Shown here piece by piece: positions 58,927 to 64,000 of a DNA stretch of 64,000 bases. The notes under the pieces were generated by a model. It saw only the letters and a list, made by a program, of their open reading frames with translations, ran no database searches and was not told where the DNA came from. The DNA comes from Agromyces mediolanus (GTDB lineage: Bacteria > Actinomycetota > Actinomycetes > Actinomycetales > Microbacteriaceae): NCBI RefSeq assembly GCF_014648575.1, contig NZ_BMRJ01000001.1, forward strand, positions 1,313,421 to 1,377,420, in the 5' to 3' direction. The position numbers were made by a program, and so were the translations under genes. Position 1 is the stretch's first letter. Each line of letters begins with the position of its first letter.

Positions 58927-59031
58927 CGCCCGAACACTCGTTTCGAGGCCTGCAGCGTGCCGCATTCCCCCCAATCGGTACGCTGCCGAGGCGGCACCTG
59001 TTCCCCCCAATGGGTGCCGCCCCCTTCTTTT
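58927..59031 (+). ncRNA. 6C small RNA (B11-type)
   Basis: About 105 nt. Hairpin 1 pairs 58952-58961 (GCAGCGTGCC) with 58977-58986 (GGTACGCTGC). Hairpin 2 pairs 58990-58998 (GGCGGCACC) with 59013-59021 (GGTGCCGCC). Each loop carries TTCCCCCCAAT, and hairpin 2 with CTTCTTTT is the terminator. Two hairpins with six-C loops define the actinobacterial 6C RNA, called B11 in M. tuberculosis, where it also lies near the tad genes. The C-rich loops are known to pair with G-rich mRNA sites. Confidence 0.92.
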
Positions 59032-59175
59032 AAGCGGTGCCGGGCGTGAGCGCTCCCGGCGCCGGACGCGAATCGCCAGCTCGCTCGGAACGGCGGTCCT
59101 CCTCCACAACGGCGTGGGGGAGGGACGCTCTCCCCGAGACGGCGGCAGCCCTCCCCGGGGCGGTGTGCTGCTCCG

Positions 59176-59189
59176 TACGCTCGCCGGCA
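59176..59189 (+). promoter_or_regulatory. -10 box of tadA, probable leaderless start
   Basis: TACGCT (59176-59181), 7 nt, then ATG at 59189; no ribosome binding site. Confidence 0.45.
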
Positions 59190-60310
59190 TGCCTGTTCCC
59201 TTCGTCGCCACCCCGTCGTGGCTCCCCGACGTTCCCGCAGAGGCCGTCGCACCGCCGGAGCGATCGCGGCGCGCCGGCGGCGAGCATCCCGAGGGGGCGT
59301 CGCCCGACGGAGCGTTTCGCGCGCTGGACTCGCCGCATTCCGCGCATGCTGCCGCGCCCGACGGCATCGCGCCCGTTCCGCGGGCGCTCGAGCTCGAGCT
59401 CCTCGGCGAACTCGCGCCCTTCGCGAGCGCGCCCGACGTCACCGACCTCTTCGTGAACGGCGAGCGCGGGCTCTGGATCGACCGCGGCGCCGGTGCGGTC
59501 CACGAACCGGCGTGGGTCGCCGACGAGGCCGGGGTCCGAGCGCTCGCGATCCGGCTCGTCGCCCGCGGCGGGCGGCACCTCGACGAGGCGAGCCCGGCGG
59601 TCGACGTCCGGCTCGGCTCGGGCATCCGCGTGCACGCCGTCCTTCCGCCGATCTCGACGGCCGGCACGCTGCTGTCGGTGCGCATCCCGCGCGCCGCCGG
59701 TCACTCGCTCCGCGGCCTCGCGCGGCTCGGCATGCTCGACGACGTGCAACTGGCGCGAGTGCTGCACGCCGTCGCCGAGCGCGAGAACCTGCTCATCACC
59801 GGTGCCGGCGGCACCGGCAAGACGACGCTGCTCGCCGCGCTGCTCGGCGCCGCGCCGCCGCACGAGCGCATCGTCGTCATCGAAGACGTCGGCGAGGCGG
59901 TCATCGCGCATCCGCACGTCGTGTCGCTCGAATCTCGGCAGCCGAACCTCGAGGGGGCCGGCCGCATCGGGCTCGACGCGCTCGTCCGCGAGGCGCTGCG
60001 AATGCGGCCCGACCGGCTCGTCGTGGGCGAATGCCGAGGGGCGGAGCTGCGCGAACTCCTCTCGGCACTGAACACCGGACACGACGGCGGCGCCGGCACG
60101 ATGCACGCGAATTCGCTCGCCGACGTCCCCGCCCGCCTCGAGGCGCTCGGCGCATCGGCCGGGCTCCCGGTCGACGCCCTCGCTCGGCAGGCGGTCAGCG
60201 CCTTCGACCTCGTGCTGCACCTCGAGCGGCGCGGCGGGGTGCGCAGGCTCGCCTCGATGGGACGGCTCGTGCTCGAGCACGATCGGCTCGGTGTGGAGGC
60301 GCACCGGTGA
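59189..60310 (+). CDS. tadA: TadA/CpaF-type pilus assembly ATPase
   Basis: Cytoplasmic motor ATPase for tight-adherence pilus assembly, 373 residues. After an N-terminal tail of about 60 residues come ALELELLGELAPF, VTDLFVNGERGLWIDRG, Walker A ITGAGGTGKTT (near residue 208), VVIEDVGE, Walker B-type LRMRPDRLVVGECRG and GHDGGAGTMHANS. The start fits a leaderless promoter; an ATG 25 codons upstream gives an atypical Arg/Gly-rich extension. It overlaps the next gene by GTGA. Confidence 0.92.
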   Translation: MPVPFVATPSWLPDVPAEAVAPPERSRRAGGEHPEGASPDGAFRALDSPHSAHAAAPDGIAPVPRALELELLGELAPFASAPDVTDLFVNGERGLWIDRGAGAVHEPAWVADEAGVRALAIRLVARGGRHLDEASPAVDVRLGSGIRVHAVLPPISTAGTLLSVRIPRAAGHSLRGLARLGMLDDVQLARVLHAVAERENLLITGAGGTGKTTLLAALLGAAPPHERIVVIEDVGEAVIAHPHVVSLESRQPNLEGAGRIGLDALVREALRMRPDRLVVGECRGAELRELLSALNTGHDGGAGTMHANSLADVPARLEALGASAGLPVDALARQAVSAFDLVLHLERRGGVRRLASMGRLVLEHDRLGVEAHR

Positions 60311-61332
60311 GCGCAGACGCACTGCACGAGGCACGAGCCGGCGCTCGGCGCGGATTCCGGGTGCACCGTCGCCCGCGCGGTGGGCATGAGGAGGCGACGA
60401 TCGAGCAGGCCGCCGCCGTCGCGGAGCAGCTGGCGACCCTGCTCTCCGCCGGCGTCGGTGTTGCGGCGGCCTGGACGCACCTCGCGCCGGTCTCCGAGTC
60501 GGGCGCGGGTGAACAGACGAGCGCGGGCGACGAGGCTCGCGCCGCGGGGCCGGCGGATCCGGTCGCCGCCGCAGCAGCCGCCGCGCGCGAGGGGCTCCCG
60601 GTGCACGAAGCGCTACGAAGCGGCGACGAGAGCGGGGCGTGGCGAGCGCTCGCCGCAGCGTGGGAGATCGCCGCGGCGTGCGGCGCGCCGCTGGCAGCCA
60701 GCCTGCGCGAGCTCGCCGCCGCGTTGCGCGACGAGGGCCAGCTGCGGCGGGAGGTGCGCACCGCGCTCGCGGGGCCGAATGCGAGCGCGCGCCTCGTGGC
60801 CTGGCTCCCCGTCATCGCGATCGGATTCGGGCTCGTGCTCGGCTTCGACACCCTCGCCGTGCTGCTCGGCTCGCCGCTCGGCCTCGGCTGCCTGCTCGCC
60901 GGGTTGGGGCTGCTCTGGGCCGGACGCCGGTGGAATCGGGCGCTCGCCGCCCGGGCCTCGCAGGGTTCCGCGGATGCCGGACTCGAGTACGACCTACTGG
61001 CGATCGCATTGACGGGCGGGGTCTCGCTCGACCGGGGGCGGGCCCTCGTCGAGGCCGCCCTCGCCGACCCCGGCGACGTTCGCGGAACGGTCGAGATCGA
61101 CCGGATCGTCGGGCTCGCCGCCGCCGCAGGCGCTCCGGTCGCCGAACTGCTGCGGGCCGAAGCGTTCCGGGTGCGTCGCGCCGCGCGCGCCGAGGGGCTT
61201 TCCCGGGCCGCGGCGCTCGGGGTGCGGCTGATGATCCCGCTCGGGGTCTGCGTCCTCCCGGCCTTCGTCCTGCTCGGCGTCGCGCCGCTCGTCATCTCGG
61301 TCGTCTCCGGCACCTTCTCGGTCACCGGATGA
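60307..61332 (+). CDS. TadB/TadC-type membrane platform protein (type II secretion F domain)
   Basis: A 341-residue membrane protein of the tad system. T2SF features: AAVAEQLATLLSAGVGVAAAW, GAWRALAAAWEIAAACGAPLAASLRELAAALRDE in pieces, two membrane segments near residues 165-200 and two more at the end (LMIPLGVCVLPAFVLLGVAPLVISVV). Most tad loci have two such genes; here the whole T2SF function seems to lie in this one protein. The GTG start overlaps tadA and the stop overlaps a possible ATG of the next gene. Confidence 0.85.
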   Translation: MSADALHEARAGARRGFRVHRRPRGGHEEATIEQAAAVAEQLATLLSAGVGVAAAWTHLAPVSESGAGEQTSAGDEARAAGPADPVAAAAAAAREGLPVHEALRSGDESGAWRALAAAWEIAAACGAPLAASLRELAAALRDEGQLRREVRTALAGPNASARLVAWLPVIAIGFGLVLGFDTLAVLLGSPLGLGCLLAGLGLLWAGRRWNRALAARASQGSADAGLEYDLLAIALTGGVSLDRGRALVEAALADPGDVRGTVEIDRIVGLAAAAGAPVAELLRAEAFRVRRAARAEGLSRAAALGVRLMIPLGVCVLPAFVLLGVAPLVISVVSGTFSVTG

Positions 61333-61391
61333 CCGTTCTGCTCGTGCCACCGCAGGCCGCCGCAGCGGCCAGACAAGAAGAGAGGGATCAC

Positions 61392-61661
61392 ATGGATCAT
61401 CGAACGCGTCCGCAGGGGAGCGCAACGACGGAGGAGGTGACCACGGCCGAGGTCGCCGCGCCGGCCGTGTCCGCCGAGCGGCATCGCCCGGGCGGGCTCC
61501 GGCGACGGCTCGCCGGCGAGCGGGGCGCCGCGACCGCGGAGTACGCGGTGGCCACGATGGCGGCGGTCGGCTTCGCCGGGCTCCTCGTCGTCATCCTGCG
61601 CGGAGACGAGGTGCGCGGCATCCTCACCGAACTCGTGCGGAATGCGCTCAGCGTCGGCTGA
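61392..61661 (+). CDS. Flp-like prepilin, DUF4244 type
   Basis: An 89-residue pilin-like protein. After a polar leader comes GERGAATAEYAVATMAAVGFAGLLVVIL, with a prepilin-type cleavage site after the Gly, Glu at position 5 of the mature part and one membrane helix. The ATG at 61392 has GAGAGGG upstream; an ATG at 61329, overlapping the previous stop, is an alternative. It is the likely main pilin subunit of the locus. Confidence 0.82.
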   Translation: MDHRTRPQGSATTEEVTTAEVAAPAVSAERHRPGGLRRRLAGERGAATAEYAVATMAAVGFAGLLVVILRGDEVRGILTELVRNALSVG

Positions 61662-61995
61662 GGCGCGGCGCGAGCGGGGCAGCGTGACGGCGGAACTCGC
61701 GGTCGCGCTGCCCGCGGTCGCGGCCGTCCTCGCGATCTGCCTCGCCGCCGTGCTGCTCGCCGCGCAGCAGGTGCGCCTGAGCGACGGCGCCGCCGACGCC
61801 GCCCGCGCGCTCGGGCGCGGCGAATCGGAGTCGGCCGCCGCCGCGATCGCCGCCCGGGTGTCCGGGGCCGCCGTGAGGGTCGGCTCCACGAACGACGGCA
61901 CCTTCGTGTGCGTCACGCTCAGCGCGCCCGCCGCAGGGCTGCTCGCCGCGATCGAACTGCGAGCGTCCTCCTGCGCGCTCGCCGGTGGCCGCTGA
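61642..61995 (+). CDS. TadE-family pseudopilin
   Basis: A 117-residue protein. RRERGSVTAELAVALPAVAAVLAICLAAVLLAAQQVRL shows the TadE-type cleavage region (Gly then SVTAE) and single membrane helix; the rest is a small extracytoplasmic domain with one Cys pair (VCVTL, SSCALAGG). It overlaps the upstream gene by 20 bp and the next by 1 bp, so the locus is tightly coupled. Confidence 0.85.
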   Translation: MRSASAEARRERGSVTAELAVALPAVAAVLAICLAAVLLAAQQVRLSDGAADAARALGRGESESAAAAIAARVSGAAVRVGSTNDGTFVCVTLSAPAAGLLAAIELRASSCALAGGR

Positions 61996-62570
61996 TGTCC
62001 GGCTCCGTGCTGGCAGTCGGCGTCGTCGGCGCGTGCGCCGCCACCGCGCTCGCCGCGCTGCCGCTGCTCGGCGTGCACGTCGAACGCCAGCGCGCCGCGC
62101 ATGCCGCCGATGCGGCCGCGCTCGCCGCGGCCGACGCGCTGAGCGGGGCGGTCGCCGGGGTGCCGTGCGAACTCGCCGCCGAACTCGCCCGCCGCAACGG
62201 GGCGACGCTCACGGGCTGTGACGCCGACGGCCTCGTCGCTCGGGTGCGCGTCGAGATCGGCCTGCCGCTCGGCGGGGTCGCCGCTTCGGCGCGAGCCGGC
62301 CCGCCTCCCGTTCCGTCGGAGCGCGTCGCCGACCGAGCGGCCTCAGTCGAAGACCGTCTCGATGAAACGGTAGTCGACCGCGGTCGGGCGGGCATCGCCC
62401 GGCCCGTCGAACTCGAGGCCGGCGCCGCGGGCGTAGACGTAGCGCTTGCCGGCATCCGCGTTCAGCTCGATGCGCGGGCGGGGGTCACCGCTGTCGAGGA
62501 ACGCGGTCGCGACGGTCTTGCCTTCGAGTGGCCCGTCGATCAGCTTGGCGGTGTACGAGCCCGAGGATGA
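61995..62570 (+). CDS. Rv3654c-like TadE-related protein, 3' end uncertain
   Basis: MSGSVLAVGVVGACAATALAALPLL is a membrane segment, followed by VERQRAAHAADAAALAAADALSG and a Cys pair (VPCELAA, LTGCDADG), as in the small Rv3654c-type proteins at the end of actinobacterial tad loci. Those end at about this family's ARAGP segment (near 62310). Here the frame stays open to 62570 and its last 76 codons lie antisense to the next gene. Either the protein is extended, or the true stop was lost by mutation or a sequence error. Confidence 0.6.
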   Translation: MSGSVLAVGVVGACAATALAALPLLGVHVERQRAAHAADAAALAAADALSGAVAGVPCELAAELARRNGATLTGCDADGLVARVRVEIGLPLGGVAASARAGPPPVPSERVADRAASVEDRLDETVVDRGRAGIARPVELEAGAAGVDVALAGIRVQLDARAGVTAVEERGRDGLAFEWPVDQLGGVRARG

Positions 62571-62579
62571 CGTGTCCAT
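62343..62579 (-). CDS. Small hypothetical protein
   Basis: A 78-residue soluble protein (YTAKLIDGPLEGKTVATAFLDSGDPRPRIEL in pieces, YVYARGAGLEF, YRFIETVFD). I do not recognise a family. The ATG has an excellent GGAGGAG 9 nt upstream and the codons are normal, so I take it as real in preference to the antisense tail of the gene above. Confidence 0.7.
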   Translation of the reverse strand: MDTSSSGSYTAKLIDGPLEGKTVATAFLDSGDPRPRIELNADAGKRYVYARGAGLEFDGPGDARPTAVDYRFIETVFD

Positions 62580-62759
62580 GCGGTCATTCTCCTCCGCCCG
62601 TGTCGAACCGCAAGGGGTGGATACGCCACCGTGGCGGAGGTGCGCTCCCGGCCAGGGTGTGTATCGTGTGGCTGTCGGCGCTCGGCGTCGACGGACAGCA
62701 CACCGCTCGGGGGCGCGGCGTTCCGCTGCACTCTCGTCTCGAAGCAATAGAGGAGTCTG

Positions 62760-64000
62760 GTGTCAGGCAAGAAGTTGGTGATCGTCGAGTCGCCGACCAA
62801 GATGAAGTCGATCGCCGCGTATCTCGGCGACGGCTACGAGGTGCTGTCGTCCGTCGGGCACATCCGCGACCTGGTCGAGCCGAAGAACCTCCCGCCGGAG
62901 CTCAAGAAGGGCCCGCTGGGCAAGTTCTCGGTCGACGTCGACAACGGCTTCGAGCCGTACTACGTCGTGTCCGACGCGAAGAAGAAGACCGTCGCCGAAC
63001 TGAAGCGCGCGCTGAAGGGGGCTGACGAGCTCCTGCTCGCCACCGATGAAGACCGCGAGGGCGAGGCGATCGCCTGGCACCTGCTGCAGGAGCTGAAGCC
63101 GAAGGTGCCCGTGCGCCGCATGGTCTTCCACGAGATCACGAAGGACGCGATCCTCGCGGCGAAGGACAACACCCGCGAGCTCGACACCTCGCTCGTCGAC
63201 GCGCAGGAGACGCGACGCATCCTCGACCGCCTCTACGGCTACGAGGTCTCGCCGGTGCTCTGGCGCAAGGTCGGCCCCGGCCTGTCCGCGGGCCGCGTGC
63301 AGTCGGCGGCGACCCGCCTCGTGGTCGACCGCGAGCGGGAGCGCCTCGCGTTCGTCGCCGCAGGCTACTGGGATCTCGTCGGCACCTTCGCGACCGACGC
63401 CCCGGGCAGCGCCTTCGCGGCCAAGCTCGTCCGCGTCGGCGGCAAGCGGATCGCCACCGGCCGCGACTTCAACGACGACGGCAAGCTCACCTCCTCCGCG
63501 GTGGTGCTCGACGAGCCCACCGCGACCGCGCTCGCCGCCGCCCTCCGGGACGACACCGTCGCCCGCCGCGTCGCCAAGGTCGAGTCGAAGCCGTACTCGC
63601 GCCGCCCGGCCGCGCCGTTCACCACCTCCACCCTCCAGCAGGAGGCGGCCCGCAAGCTCCGCCTCTCCGCGAAGGACACGATGCGCGTGGCGCAGTCGCT
63701 CTACGAGAACGGCTACATCACCTATATGCGCACCGACTCGAACTCGCTGTCGCAGCAGGCGATCGCCGCTGCCCGGGCGCAGGCGACGAAGCTCTACGGC
63801 GCCGACTCGCTGCCCGACAAGCCCCGCGTCTACGCCGGCAAGTCGAAGAACGCGCAGGAGGCGCACGAGGCGATCCGCCCGTCCGGCGAGGTCTTCCGCA
63901 CGCCGTCCTCGCTCCAGGGTTCGCTGCGCGGCCGGGAGTTCGACCTCTACGACCTCATCTGGAAGCGCACCGTCGCCTCCCAGATGGCCGACGCCAAGGG
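62760..64000 (+). CDS. topA: DNA topoisomerase I (3' partial)
   Basis: Type IA topoisomerase that relaxes negative supercoils; 413 codons are in the window and the gene runs off the end. Toprim domain: KLVIVESPTKMKSIAAYLG at the start and ATDEDREGEAIAWHLL near residue 97. Further landmarks are RRILDRLYGYEVSPVLWRKV, GLSAGRVQSAATRL and the catalytic Tyr in GYITYMRTDSNSLS (near residue 322). The GTG start follows AGAGGAG. Confidence 0.97.
   Translation, partial: MSGKKLVIVESPTKMKSIAAYLGDGYEVLSSVGHIRDLVEPKNLPPELKKGPLGKFSVDVDNGFEPYYVVSDAKKKTVAELKRALKGADELLLATDEDREGEAIAWHLLQELKPKVPVRRMVFHEITKDAILAAKDNTRELDTSLVDAQETRRILDRLYGYEVSPVLWRKVGPGLSAGRVQSAATRLVVDRERERLAFVAAGYWDLVGTFATDAPGSAFAAKLVRVGGKRIATGRDFNDDGKLTSSAVVLDEPTATALAAALRDDTVARRVAKVESKPYSRRPAAPFTTSTLQQEAARKLRLSAKDTMRVAQSLYENGYITYMRTDSNSLSQQAIAAARAQATKLYGADSLPDKPRVYAGKSKNAQEAHEAIRPSGEVFRTPSSLQGSLRGREFDLYDLIWKRTVASQMADAK

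Larger units (their letters stand above)
58693..59188. other. 496-bp intergenic region between acs and tadA
   Basis: No protein gene fits. It contains, in order, the acs upstream region, an AT-richer patch (58820-58900) with a promoter at 58893-58920, the 6C small RNA with its terminator (to 59031), and the tadA -10 box. The part from 58745 to 58890 has no feature I can name. Confidence 0.7.

Overview
The window is about 72% G+C and reads as one continuous chromosomal segment of a high-GC actinobacterium, most likely Microbacteriaceae (Agromyces/Microbacterium/Leifsonia-like). The grounds are the codon use, the 6C small RNA beside a tad pilus locus, the Rv2578c-type radical SAM gene, the lysC-asd pair with an internal lysC start, the dnaX-recR pair, and a strongly over-used GGCATCC/GGATGCC heptamer. 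I see no insertion sequence, prophage, integrase, CRISPR array or rRNA. The only tRNA is tRNA-Pro(CGG).

Layout. 1-5.1 kb: end of a giant wall-anchored protein with 14 IPT/TIG repeats. 5.1-11.8 kb: housekeeping genes (TraR/DksA zinc finger, dnaX, recR, an NTF2-like protein, lysC, asd). 11.8-24.9 kb: a GntR-controlled carbohydrate region. It has a sugar ABC importer without its ATPase, a GH63-like hydrolase, a GH42 beta-galactosidase, and an operon with very divergent GcvPA/GcvPB-like PLP enzymes, an AcoX-like NAD-kinase-fold protein and an SDR dehydrogenase. The same 14-bp operator lies before both sugar operons. 24.9-32.1 kb: sensor kinase, degenerate GGDEF membrane protein, lipoprotein, GT2 polysaccharide synthase, OmpR-type regulator and GH6 lipoprotein, a likely exopolysaccharide module. 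32.2-41.5 kb: a second glycan-uptake cluster (family-5 binding protein, DppBCDF-type transporter, ROK regulator, GH4 6-phospho-beta-glycosidase, BadF-type sugar kinase). 41.5-52.0 kb: mqo, an ABC-F ribosome-protection gene with an attenuator leader, radical SAM gene, two membrane sensor-like proteins, tdk, a tandem universal stress protein and ugd. 52.0-64.0 kb: tRNA-Pro, metallophosphatase, class A PBP, DUF4177 protein, RidA, acs, 6C RNA, a compact tad locus, a small conserved gene and the start of topA.

Most notable: (1) the ABC-F leader, with a Met-Ile-stop upstream ORF whose stop codon overlaps the 5' arm of an intrinsic terminator; (2) the glycine-dehydrogenase-like pair, which lacks the hallmark motifs of true GcvP and any H, T or L partner nearby; (3) a series of genes whose start codon lies only 5-7 nt after a -10 box, implying leaderless mRNAs; (4) terminators and coding runs built from GGATGCC/GGCATCC.
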